64,000 nt of DNA from Manduca sexta (taxonomy: Eukaryota > Arthropoda > Insecta > Lepidoptera > Sphingidae). The notes under the pieces are model-generated. The model saw only the letters and a program-made list of their open reading frames with translations, had not been told where the DNA came from and ran no database searches. The stretch spans positions 2,648,727 to 2,712,726 of the forward strand of contig NC_051123.1 in the NCBI RefSeq assembly GCF_014839805.1, read 5' to 3'. The first letter of the stretch is position 1, and each line of letters begins with the position of its first letter. The position numbers and the translations under genes are program-made. Below, one piece after another: positions 33,182-43,105 of this stretch.

Positions 33182-33445
33182 TGAATGATCAATTCCTAGC
33201 CAAATTTCGGCCACGGCAGCTAATGTCAATGGAGATCAGCCAAGTACGCAGGAAATATTATAGTGCACAAGTGTGTGCGCAATGCACAAGCACTCTCTGT
33301 TCCTTCACTCTCAGTTCGGTGAGACGTCAATCCAACATGACCGGAGAGAGTTCAGGCGCAGGACCAACGGCTTTACGTGCTTCCAGCGCCATAATCGTAC
33401 TTGTATCGCGTACGCATTACAACAAAGCCACTGAGGCAGTCAACA
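33182..33445 (-). repeat. SINE-C with internal deletion (duplicate at 47465-47735)
   Basis: Reverse complement joins the tRNA-like head (GACTGCCTCAGTGGCTTTG...) directly to GGAAGCACGTAAAGCCGTTG, skipping the B-box and the linker present at 28093-28432. The rest of the body and tail is complete. Loss of the B-box should abolish Pol III transcription. Confidence 0.7.
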
Positions 33446-33564
33446 TAACATAATCTTATGTAATGAGCGTAGCAGTGTGCATCGGGTTTGCAATTGAAAT
33501 GTTTAATTAATAATTCTAAAATATAGGTGGATATTGTAACTTCGACTTTGCGTACGACCAATAC

Positions 33565-33690
33565 TTCCCCGTCTCCCCCGTGACTATGAAGGCTGCAGTT
33601 TTCGTAGCGTTCGCAGAAAATTACAATATAAAAAAACCTCTATAAAATTCCGAAAAATAGTTCAATAAAACTTATAGTTCTTGTTTGGAT
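33565..33690 (+). repeat. Repeat G copy (duplicate at 47850-47965)
   Basis: CCCCCGTGACTATGAAGGCT then CTATAAAATTCCGAAAAATA and GTTCAATAAAAC. Confidence 0.5.
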
Positions 33691-33699
33691 TATTGTATT

Positions 33700-35276
33700 T
33701 CTTAAGTAACGAAAAAACTTGGCTCATCGCGTCACACAGTTGCATTAAATCACAAATCCTGCATTACTTAAATTGCGCACGAGAACAATGTAAATACAAG
33801 TTCACAAGTTCGACTCCTGTGTAGGTAATAAATTGCTAGGTAATATTCATGAGTCCTACCTCCTAGACCGCCTTTTGCCACATGACTAACAAGAAAGTTA
33901 CTTAAACTGCGAGTGCAAGTATCCGAATTGAATTTCTTCGTAATTTTGGGACGTGGGCGTGAGGCTTATGAAAGAGGAGATTGCCGTACAATTAAAAATC
34001 CGACATAATGCCGCCAAAGTCGACCTTAAGGTGGAGTTCTATAGTGTGCAATATAGCGAAAGAGCTGCATGACTTCGCACAATAGAAAGGACGTTGACAA
34101 TGCTCACTGTTTGCTTGGTACTAGATTTATTTCTTCGATTTCCCTTAGATTGAAAAGAAAAGTCGTTCAATTGAAGTGAAACGAGATTCTTGTAATTTTA
34201 TTTACTACACCAAAAAATATTTTCTATGAGATTGTTATCGTGTCAAATTAGAATGTCATAATGTATAATAATTAAACTGTCTAGAATTTTCTTCAAACCT
34301 AAACACATGACAAACCGCTACTAGCACTTGTATATACGAAAATAATATTTTTAGTTCGTGACTGACATCAGCCGCGACATCACCCACAACGGAACTCTAC
34401 CTTAAGCCGTTTTTGAGACCCCCGTAATAATTGTTGCGGAAAATACTTTTTGAATATCTTAATTGCGCCACTGGCCGGATTCGAGGCTTACTGTTTTTTG
34501 ATTGTTGAACGAACAAATTGCTTTTCATATCCGAACGCTTTGGCGTATTGAGAGGTTTACTTATAAATGGGGAATTTAATGTCGATTTCGTTTAATCTCT
34601 CGGAGTTCTTTTTCTTGAACTTGGATGATAACTGATGGGGTTTTAAAGATGTTACGAATTGAAGTAATTATGTAAGAATTTTTATTAAGCAACTGTGGCG
34701 AAGGATAAAATTTTCCAACAAGGAATCCGACACAACATATAAGTACTAATAATGTGCATCAATGCGGTCTTTTCTAATGATAATTAGATTTTACATAAAT
34801 TTACGAAAATTAAGCTGACTGGAATCGGGACCCTTTGCTACTGTTAGACAATGATTCCCTTTCTTTTAATTGTATCCGTGGTGCTTTATAACTAGCTTAT
34901 CTAGTTGTAAACGTCTCCATCCTTGAGGTTAAAACGCCTCCTAGATCATAATTTTGTCACCCGCATTGCTCTGGAGGGAAGTGGACAATTAATTATTGCC
35001 AACTCTTCCCTATCTTTCTATTTAATTAATGTCGTGCCGGGATAATGACAAATTAGTTTTCCCTGAGATTCGCCGAGCTTCACCGCTCGATGTCATAAAG
35101 TGCCACTGCTGACCCTGGCTTACAGGAGTTGTAGTGGTGCGTGTAAGGGCGGGAAAGTCTCTGATAAGTCTCTGTTAGATAATGATACACAACGTTGAAG
35201 CTTACCATCAGTGTAGCCAGACATCTTAGATGTATGATGTAGTTTAAGCATTACAGTCCAAATGTTATGTACCATA
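33700..35276. other. Low-repeat stretch of the duplication, copy 1
   Basis: No gene or known repeat recognised. It is almost base-for-base the same as 47970-49800, apart from the (TAA)n-headed insertion at 48863-49102 in copy 2. Confidence 0.45.
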
Positions 35277-35560
35277 GAGGCGATAGCCTAGTTGCGAGTA
35301 AAATCGACTGCCGAGACGAATATCCGCTGGTTTGAAACCCACGAGCACCTAACTGACTTTTCTAAATGTGTGTATTCTTTGTTAATTATCGCTTGCTTTA
35401 ACAGTTAAAGAGAACGTCGTGAGGAAACCTGCAACCTGAAAAGTCTTTTATAAAAAAAATTGAGGGTCTTCGAAGTCTACCAACCCGCCCTAGTCCGTGG
35501 TGGAGTAAAGCCTAATGCTTCTCAGTAGTAGAGGAGGCCCGTGCAGCAGTAGGAAGGTTA
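35277..35560 (+). repeat. SINE-A, old diverged copy (duplicate at 49802-50090)
   Basis: Head with A-box TAGCCTAGTTGCG and weakened B-box GGTTTGAAACC. The body has several small deletions and no clear (ATT)n tail. It is more diverged than the other copies, and present in both duplication copies, so it predates their split. Confidence 0.75.
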
Positions 35561-36089
35561 TCCTTATACCTTAAAAGTGCTTTCTTTTAATGTATAAACT
35601 ACAGACTGCAACAAGAAAATATACAACTAGATTATTTTTATTGTTTATAGCAGTCCATTAATATATTCGCAAAATAGGTAATAAATTAATTTTTAAATTC
35701 CAAAACGACTGTACAATCGTCCCAGATATCGCGAAATAATTGAATCTGAAACTTCAATTTGTGAAATTTGGTATATTACATCAATAGGTTTTTACAATCG
35801 CTAACCTATGTCAAGAGTCAATTCTAATATAACCATTACTCTATGGTAGCATTGAAAATCCCACGTCAATTGTTGCTTAGTACTTCAAAGAGCAGTAACT
35901 ATTTTAGTCCATCAATAAAAAATCTCACCGCATTCAGATATTTTTATATCGCATGCATTGTGTTAAAATTAACACTTGCGTAAGCGACTTACATGATCGC
36001 AGGGTCGAACAATTTAGACGTCATCATCACATCACGCCTATTCTCGAAGAGGAAGATAGAGATATACCTATATAGTGAGAGATATAAAA

Positions 36090-36866
36090 TATAGTGCACC
36101 GACTCAGGAACAAACTACTGGTTCCAATTGAAAGATCATTTTAGTGTTGGATAGCCCATTTACCGAAGGAGGCAATAGCCTATATAACACCACGCTTTAA
36201 CCAATAGGAGTGGAGCGTCAATGAAAAATGCAAAGAGGTTTGCAAAAACGGGGAATACTTATTTCTTATGAGAGGTTCCTTTGCGTGCGCTGTGTTTATA
36301 AAGTTACGCAACAATCATGTAACGGAATTATTCCTCTTAAAGTTCTAAAAATATAATATTATAAAACAGAATCGCGAGACCATTGACGTATATTCTATAG
36401 ACACGAACGTCCATATTATAAATTATTTGTTCAAAATTTGAACTAAAATAGCAACTAAAACGTCACTGTTATCACCTATTTATTCACTTGAACAATAAAT
36501 AATTTTACTTATTTGACTAATATTTTATTCAAATCCAAGTTTACACTTAGACTTGAGTTCTCATATCGTGAGCGCCACTTGATACACAATCAAAAGCTGT
36601 CAATATTGACCATACTAAAGTCAGTTTGAATGGATTGCAGTTCAATTCAGTTGCACACAGTGAACGTTCGGAACGCCAAATCTAGTACGTTGTAATATAT
36701 ATTGATGCCTCCGATGCATCTAGCAACTACCCAACACATTTCGATTATATTTGGTATGGAGATGGTTTAAGACCCTGGGAAGGTCATAGGTTACTTTCTA
36801 TCCCGGGAAAATATGCGGGTCTCTTATCCCGGGAAACTCCTTCATGCGGTCGAAGCCGCGAGCAAA
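36090..36866 (+). mobile_element. Old Helitron remnant hosting repeat I and a younger Helitron (duplicate at 50620-51398)
   Basis: Pieces of the same Helitron family in order: CTCAGGAACAAACTACTGGT, GTTGGATAGCCCATTTACCG, TGCAAAAACGGGGAATACTT, TTCTAAAAATATAATATTAT, ACTACCCAACACATTTCG, and the 3' end TGCGGTCGAAGCCGCGAGC. The 3' CTAG is missing because the younger Helitron starts immediately after AGCAAA at 36866/36867. Repeat I is embedded at 36401-36711. Confidence 0.65.
36401..36711 (+). repeat. Repeat I, copy 2 (duplicate at 50932-51240)
   Basis: Matches 2641-2942 along its whole length. It is inserted in the old Helitron between AAAACAGAATCGCG and ATGCATCTAGCAACTACCC. Confidence 0.65.
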
Positions 36867-36918
36867 TCTATACTATTATATAAAGCTGAAGAGTTTGTTT
36901 GTTTGTTTGTTTGAACGC

Positions 36919-37410
36919 GCTAATCTCAGGAACTACCGGTCCAAACTGAAAAATTCTTTTTGCGTTGGATAGCCCTTTGTTCGTGGAGTGCTATAGGCTA
37001 TATATCATCACGCTATACCCAATAGGAGCGGAGCAGTAATGGCTAATCTCAGGAACTACCGGGCCGAACTGAAAAATTCTTTTGCGTTGAATAGCCCTTT
37101 GTTTGTGGAGTGCTCTAAGTTATATATCATCACGCTATGACTAATAGGAGCGGAGCAGTAATGGCTAATCTCAGGAACTACCGATTCGAACTGAAAAAAT
37201 CTTTTTGTGTTGAATAGCCCTTTGTTTGTGGAGTGCTCTAAGTTATATATTATCACGCTATGACCAATAGGAGCGGAGCAGTAATGGCTAATCTCAGGAA
37301 CTACCAGTTTGAACTGAAAAATTTGTTTTGTGTTGGATAGCCCTTTATTTGTGGAGTGATATAGGCTATATATCATCACGCTATGACCAATAGGAGCGGA
37401 GCAGTAATGA
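36919..37410 (+). repeat. 123-bp tandem array inside outer Helitron (4 units)
   Basis: Units start GCTAATCTCAGGAACTAC at 36919, 37042, 37164 and 37287. Each contains GTTGAATAGCCCTTTG or GTTGGATAGCCC and ends GGAGCGGAGCAGTAATG. The 119-codon minus frame here (repeated YCSAPIGHSV) is only the array read in one frame. Confidence 0.9.
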
Positions 37411-37445
37411 AACATGTTGCAAAAACGGGGACAATTTATTAGTTA

Positions 37446-38449
37446 CTAGCTTTTGCCCGCGGCCCCACTCGCGTTATAAAGTTTTTCAGGCTAAAGTTTA
37501 CCGTTATAAAAGTAGTAGTTTCCCGGGAGCCTATGTTCTTCCCAGGGTCCCAAACTGTCTCCATACCAAATTTCCTCTTAATACGTTGGGTAGTTTTTGA
37601 GTTTAACACGTTCAGGCAGACAGATGCAGCGGAGGACTTTGTTTTATATTATATTTTTTAGAACTTTGTAAGAGGAACAATCCCGTCATACATCATTGTT
37701 GCATAACTCTAACCGTTTACGCAGCTAACGCAACGGAAGCTCTCAAAACTAATAAATTGTCCCCGTTTTTGCAACATGTTTCATTACTGCTCCGCTCCTA
37801 TTGGTCATAGCGTGATGATATATAGCCTATATCACTCCACAAATAAAGGGCTATCCAACACAAAACAAATTTTTCAGTTCAAACTGGTAGTTCCTGAGAT
37901 TAGCCATTACTGCTCCGCTCCTATTGGTCATAGCGTGATAATATATAACTTAGAGCACTCCACAAACAAAGGGCTATTCAACACAAAAAGATTTTTCAGT
38001 TCGAATCGGTAGTTCCTGAGATTAGCCATTACTGCTCCGCTCCTATTAGTCATAGCGTGATGATATATAACTTAGAGCACTCCACAAACAAAGGGCTATT
38101 CAACGCAAAAAGAATTTTTCAGTTCGGCCCGGTAGTTCCTGAGATTAGCCATTACTGCTCCGCTCCTATTGGGTATAGCGTGATGATATATAGCCTATAG
38201 CACTCCACACGAACAAAGGGCTATCCAACGCAAAAAGAATTTTTCAGTTTGGACCGGTAGTTCCTGAGATTAGCCATTACTGCTCCGCTCCTATTGGGTA
38301 TAGCATGATGATATATAGCCTATAGCACTCCACGAACAAAGGGCTATCCAACGCAAAAAGAATTTTTCAGTTTGGACCGGTAGTTCCTGAGATTAGCGCG
38401 TTCAAACAAACAAACAAACAAACTCTTCAGCTTTATATAATAGTATAGA
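37446..38449 (-). mobile_element. Inner Helitron, same family, opposite orientation
   Basis: On the minus strand it starts TCTATACTATTATATAAAGC (38449 downward) and ends GGGCAAAAGCTAG at 37446. Flanks are A at 37445 and T at 38450, exactly the Helitron A^T pattern. It is uninterrupted, 1,004 bp long, with five array units (37770-38395), so it shows the ancestral structure of the family. With the outer copy it makes a long inverted repeat (36867-37442 versus 37750-38449). Confidence 0.9.
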
Positions 38450-38541
38450 TGAGAGCTTCCGTTGCGTGCGCTGCGTAAACGGTTAAAGTTATGCAACAAT
38501 GATGTATGACGGGATTGTTCCTCTTACAAAGTTCTAAAAAA

Positions 38542-39527
38542 TCTATATATATAAAAATGAATTGCTGTTCGTTAGTCTCGCTAAAACTCGAGAACGGCTG
38601 AACGGATTTATCTTATCTTGGTCTTGAATTATTCGTGGAGGTCTAGGGAAGGTTTAAAAGGTGAGAAAAATTTGAATAATTGCCGGGAAAATCCTCAAAA
38701 CAGCATTTTTCTATTTCCCATACAAACGTTTTCTAACTAATACGTAGAGTCAATTTGAGCTTTATTGCTATTGTATAAAGTTCACTGTTGTCTAAGCAAT
38801 GTAGGTGTGTTCCTAACATCAAAGCAGTGTGCGTTGGAGCACAGAATATAATAATGTAATGTCGCGTTCTGAAACTCAACAAAAGTGATATCGCGGACCC
38901 GACTAAATTGAACAGTCACAAAATTTAATATATCATTAGTTATTTGGTTGGCTTCACGATATTATTTCTTTTGTTTTACTTTAAAATGCATGTTTTCGTT
39001 ATGGACAATTTTTGAGCTACTTTTGCATATCTATACTTATAATAAATCTGTAGAGAGGTCAATTCTGTACATGAAATATATTTCCAAAATAACTGGGGTG
39101 ATTAGGGATCGATACTGATGCCAAAAATGCAATTAGTAAAATTTTTGTCTGTCTGTCTGTATAACCGTTATAGAAACAAAAACTACTCGACGGATTTTAA
39201 CTTAACTTGGTACAATTATTTTTCATACTCCTGAGCTGGTTATAGTATACTTTTCATCACGCTACAATTAATAGGAGCATAGCAGTGATGGAAAATGTTG
39301 GGAAAACGGGAGAAGTTACTCCATTATTTAAGCTTCCGTGATTTCGTGTGCAACATTAAAGGTTAAAAGTTCCATAGAGATAACCAGGATCCCATAAACA
39401 GAACCTGACCGGACAATCGGACCACCTGCATACCACCATAAATTAAAAAAACATCCCGACAAATTGAGCACCTTCTCCATTTTTGAAACCCGAAATCCAC
39501 GCGGGCGAAGCTGCGGGCGGAAGCTAG
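38542..39527 (+). mobile_element. Second inner Helitron, different family
   Basis: Starts A-TCTATATATATAAAAATGA, then TTGCTGTTCGTTAGTCTCGC and ACTCGAGAACGGCTGAAC. It ends GCGGGCGGAAGCTAG-T at 39527/39528. It interrupts the outer Helitron at the AAAAAA^TAT site that is uninterrupted in the inner minus copy. An inner stretch from about 39027 (TCTATACTTATAATAAATCT) resembles another Helitron 5' end, so this may be a composite. No coding capacity. Confidence 0.82.
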
Positions 39528-39739
39528 TATATTATAAAACAAAGTCCCCCGCTGCATCTGTCTGCCTGAACGTGTTAAACTCAAAAACTACCCAACGTAT
39601 TAAGAGGAAATTTGGTATGGAGACAGTTTGGGACCCTGGGAAGAACATAGGCTCCCGGGAAACTACTACTTTTATAACGGTAAACTTTAGCCTGAAAAAC
39701 TTTATAATGCGAGCGGAGCCGCGGGCAAAAGCTAGTAAA

Positions 39740-40744
39740 TAAATAAAATGGTTAACCTGTTACCCGTGATCCATTAGCGCGCAGTACTGTTAAACCCAAT
39801 GACTTGACAAACGTGTGGTGGAAAGTTTTGTCTCTTCGATTATGGATTGGACTTGTGAGTAAGCTGATTTTTTTTATATGGTCCTACTTGGTTGAGATAT
39901 TACAGTATATTTTTCTTTTGTTTACAATTTGGAAGGAAACGACGTACAGTGAGCAAAAAAAGTAGCTGAACAAATTTAAAACTTAAAAACTTTTCTACAC
40001 GTTAACTTCGATCACAAACACTTTTCCCTTAATCTCAAATAAAGTTAACCTTATGTTATATTAGTACAGAAAAAACGGACATTGACATGGACGTGTAATA
40101 TACAAAACCGTGATAAAATCCACAAAATAGTTTTATTTCATTGTCTACCATTCGCGTAAACATAATAAATCATTGGCGTCGCAAAATTTAAAAGAAATTT
40201 GAAATTTTGTATTTCTTTAGTTATTTTTGTCTAACCGTACATAGAGCGTGTACATACGCATCTAATACCTGCCTACAAACAGAAACAACTTCACCTAGAA
40301 TTCAGATTTTTTGTAAGTACAAACCACCAAATTCGACGGCATTACGTTTATTTTAAAATGTGGACATTTTGTATGCATTAATAATTAATTAATAATGATA
40401 ATTTTATATGCAAAATATATAAATTTACAGCCTGCCAACGAACGTAGAAAAATTCGAAATTTAAAAGCACGTATATTTTAAAGTAATTTTTATTCTGACC
40501 ACCCATTCCTTTTACTCTAACATCTTCACTCCAACTTACCTTTATTTGTCCTTTCTCTCATACATCAATACATCTTGTATACACACAGCCATAATTTTTC
40601 AGCACACCGACGGCCGGCCCATTACTTTTGTTTATGCGACGCAAAAAATATTTTACGACATTCGTTACGACTCCCATTTGATTTTATAATTCGAGAGTTT
40701 TATGTTTGAATATCTTTATTAATGAAAAATTACCATCGACTGGT
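39740..40744. other. AT-rich part of the duplication, copy 1
   Basis: No gene seen. 40090-40175 is a decayed repeat G 3' piece (CAAAACCGTGATAAAATCCA then ATAGTTTTATTTCATTG). Confidence 0.4.
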
Positions 40745-40904
40745 GAGACTTGGTGGCGTAGATGTATTGCGTGCGCGGCACGACATCGCTCTGAAGTCCT
40801 GCGTTCGAATCCTGGTCGAGCAGAGATACTGAATTTTCTTTTCAGTATCAGTCCGAAATCTGGAACTTGTGCTCGATATGACGATACATGGCGTATAATA
40901 ATAA
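40745..40904 (+). repeat. SINE-B head and body (first unit of a dimer, copy 1)
   Basis: tRNA-like head TGGTGGCGTAGATG with B-box-like CGTTCGAATCC, then TTTCAGTATCAGTCCGAAAT and a TGCTCGATATGACGATA segment. It is cut by the SINE-A that enters the gap. The full arrangement is seen in copy 2 at 55276-55990. Confidence 0.65.
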
Positions 40905-40928
40905 TAATATCAGCCCTGTATTATATAC
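40905..40928 (-). repeat. SINE-A tail at the edge of the gap
   Basis: Only ATAATAATATCAGCCCTGTA TTATATAC is left before the Ns. The gap falls in a repeat, so the break may reflect assembly failure on SINE-A. Confidence 0.75.
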
Positions 40929-41428
40929 NNNNNNNNNNNNNNNNNNNNNNNNNNNNNNNNNNNNNNNNNNNNNNNNNNNNNNNNNNNNNNNNNNNNNNNN
41001 NNNNNNNNNNNNNNNNNNNNNNNNNNNNNNNNNNNNNNNNNNNNNNNNNNNNNNNNNNNNNNNNNNNNNNNNNNNNNNNNNNNNNNNNNNNNNNNNNNNN
41101 NNNNNNNNNNNNNNNNNNNNNNNNNNNNNNNNNNNNNNNNNNNNNNNNNNNNNNNNNNNNNNNNNNNNNNNNNNNNNNNNNNNNNNNNNNNNNNNNNNNN
41201 NNNNNNNNNNNNNNNNNNNNNNNNNNNNNNNNNNNNNNNNNNNNNNNNNNNNNNNNNNNNNNNNNNNNNNNNNNNNNNNNNNNNNNNNNNNNNNNNNNNN
41301 NNNNNNNNNNNNNNNNNNNNNNNNNNNNNNNNNNNNNNNNNNNNNNNNNNNNNNNNNNNNNNNNNNNNNNNNNNNNNNNNNNNNNNNNNNNNNNNNNNNN
41401 NNNNNNNNNNNNNNNNNNNNNNNNNNNN
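40929..41428. other. Assembly gap, exactly 500 N
   Basis: The round number indicates a placeholder of unknown true size. Reading frames that cross it are meaningless. Confidence 0.98.
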
Positions 41429-41873
41429 TTAGAGTTATAGTGAATGAATTAATACGATCGATATTATTTTTTTAAACTATAAGTTGCAATGTTTACCCAA
41501 AATTTTTTTGTGCACTCCATTTTTTCATTGTTAAAAAAAAAAAAAATATAAAAAATTAATGTTTGACCAAATATTTTCACTTTAAACAGTATTTTTTTAA
41601 ATTATATGTTAAATCTTACCTGAGTAGACATATAGGAACATTTTTCAAAGATACCCGTGTATAAAAAAAGCAGTAGGGTCTCGAACAGTAGAAAACGTGG
41701 AAGGGAGAGCGGAGCTTAGTTATGTACAATGGAATTTCTCGGCCAGTTTAATTATAAATGAAAGTTACTCTATTGTGTACATTTAAAAAATAAGGTAATT
41801 AATTACGACTAAAGAAAAAAAAATTAGTACAAAATCTGTTTATTTAAATATATTAATTACACTGTTGTCTACA

Positions 41874-42603
41874 TCAAATATTTTCTACTTCATCTATCTG
41901 TATAATAGGTGAAGTATTGGAACAACTATTTCCGCTGCACTGTAAACATGCTACACTGCAGTATAAACCACTTTTCTGCATCCACACGCAGCTCCACATC
42001 CCTTTTGCAATTACAAAATAACATTTGCAATAAATTATCCAGAGCAGGTAATTGATTCATTGTTATTGGGTTATTGGAATACTCCATCCCTAATTTTCAA
42101 TAACTACGTCATTTCCTAGCCATATCTGAATTTGTAGGTACACTTTTAAGGTGCTCAAACGCTGCATCAGTTGTTGTGATGACAAAGAACACTCGTATTT
42201 TTGATGTTGCTTTTATGAAAGAATTAAACCTTAATGTATTTAAATCATGAGTTTTAGACAGAGCTCAATATAAACTCAAAATACATGCTACACCTGCTTG
42301 CAATATATTATTGGGTCTTCATTGATATTTTTAAATTCTTTCTGAGTCGTGTAAATCAATCCGTTTCTCAAATTTTTGGCAAACTTGATTTTTCCTTTAT
42401 TGAAAAACGCAGAAGTAGTATCACAACCCGTAAAGGCATGTAAAAAAGAATATGTTCTTTACAATTTGGTAATGATTTTTCTAAACATTTCGATGAAAAT
42501 ATCTTCTGTTGAACTTTGCCTCGGGATGGTTTTAGAAAATATATTTCACGATCTTTATCTACCAATGCCGTTAATATCACTAAGACATCAATATCTTCTG
42601 ACT
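41874..42603 (-). pseudogene. Decayed mobile-element protein, left copy: FEN/XPG-like motifs plus CXC domain
   Basis: On the minus strand the reading starts SEDIDVLVILTALVDKD, then EIYFLKPSRGKVQQK. After a frameshift it gives HAFTGCDTTSAFFNKGK and EFKNINEDP. It then decays towards the cysteine-rich end, with the stop at 41876-41874. The acidic EDID-V-L-V strand and the GCDTTS block 55-60 residues later match the layout of FEN1/XPG nucleases (TEDMDCLTF ... GSDY). That comparison is inference. One-base deletions disrupt the cysteine domain. This copy extends further toward the N-terminus than the right one. The 70-codon frame 42368-42580 is its first half. Confidence 0.7.
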
Positions 42604-43105
42604 TTACACTACTCAGTAAAAGTATTTAAAAATATCAATGAAGACCCCAATAGTACATTGCAAGCAGGTGTAGCATGTATTTTGAGTTTATATGGCGCTC
42701 CGTCTAAAACTCATGATTTAAGTACATTAAGGTTTAATTTTTCATAAAAGCAACATCAAAAATACGAGTGTTCTTTTGTCATCACAAAAAACGGATGCAG
42801 CGTTTAAGCACCTTAAAAGAGTGTACCTACAAATTCAGATATGGCTAGGAAATGACGTAGTTATTGAAAATTGAGGATGGAAGTATTCCAATAACATGTA
42901 CATCCCAATAACAATGAATCAATTACCTGCTCTGGATAATTTATTGCAAATGTTATTTTGTAATTGCAAAAAGGGGTGTGGAGCTGCGTGTGGATGCAGA
43001 AAAAGTAGTTTATACTGCAGTGTAGCATGTTTACAGTGCAGCGGAAATAGTTGTTCCAATACTTCACCTATTATACAAATAGATGAAGTAGAAGAAAATA
43101 TTTGA
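42604..43105 (+). pseudogene. Decayed mobile-element protein, right copy: intact C-terminal CXC domain
   Basis: Plus-strand reading: FKNINEDPNSTLQAG, ILSLYGAPSKTHDLSTLR, then a frameshift and TDAAFKHLKRVYLQIQIWLG. After a stop and a further shift it gives PITMNQLPALDNLLQML and the cysteine block, to the stop at 43103-43105. The block reads C-x-C-x3-GCG-x2-CGC-R-x6-C-x3-C-x2-C-x5-C, the pattern of tesmin/TSO1-type CXC domains that bind zinc and DNA. The order GCDTT..., YG...K, RVY.Q.Q.W.G, CXC is shared with many uncharacterised invertebrate proteins I know as repeat-associated. Confidence 0.75.

Larger units (their letters stand above)
36867..39735 (+). mobile_element. Outer non-autonomous Helitron (host of two nested Helitrons)
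   Basis: 5' terminus A-TCTATACTATTATATAAAG at 36866/36867. 3' terminus GCCGCGGGCAAAAGCTAG-T at 39735/39736, with a GC-rich subterminal hairpin (GAGCGGAGCCGCGGGC). This is the classic Helitron layout, with insertion between A and T and no target duplication. It contains a 123-bp tandem array (36919-37410). Removing the two inner elements (37446-38449 and 38542-39527) gives an order of sequence that matches the inner minus-strand copy. No Rep/helicase is encoded. Confidence 0.88.
29244..40928 (+). repeat. Large duplication, copy 1 (11.7 kb, cut by assembly gap)
   Basis: Matches 43602-55441 in the same order and orientation from ATAGGCATAGCTCGGGTAAC onward. Small differences occur at roughly the percent level, plus a few clean insertions. 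Copy 1 stops inside a SINE-A tail at the 500-N gap, and copy 2 carries the full SINE. All elements inside are listed below. The relationship may be allelic (two haplotypes placed in tandem) rather than a true duplication. Confidence 0.95.

Noticed and set aside
36919..37410. CRISPR array
   Set aside because: Repeats are 123-bp units without unique spacers, inside a eukaryotic Helitron.
37056..38012. Repetitive proteins with YCSAPIGHSV units (also at 51707-51946 and 52307-52732)
   Set aside because: These are the 123-bp Helitron array read in one frame. Both orientations give the same text and there is no codon-level constraint.
39464..39742. 92-codon frame, repeated at 53995-54273
   Set aside because: It spans the 3' ends of two nested Helitrons, so it is repeat sequence and not a gene.
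40706..41475. Long plus-strand reading frames across the gap
   Set aside because: They consist mostly of unknown residues from the 500 N. The real part is SINE-B.
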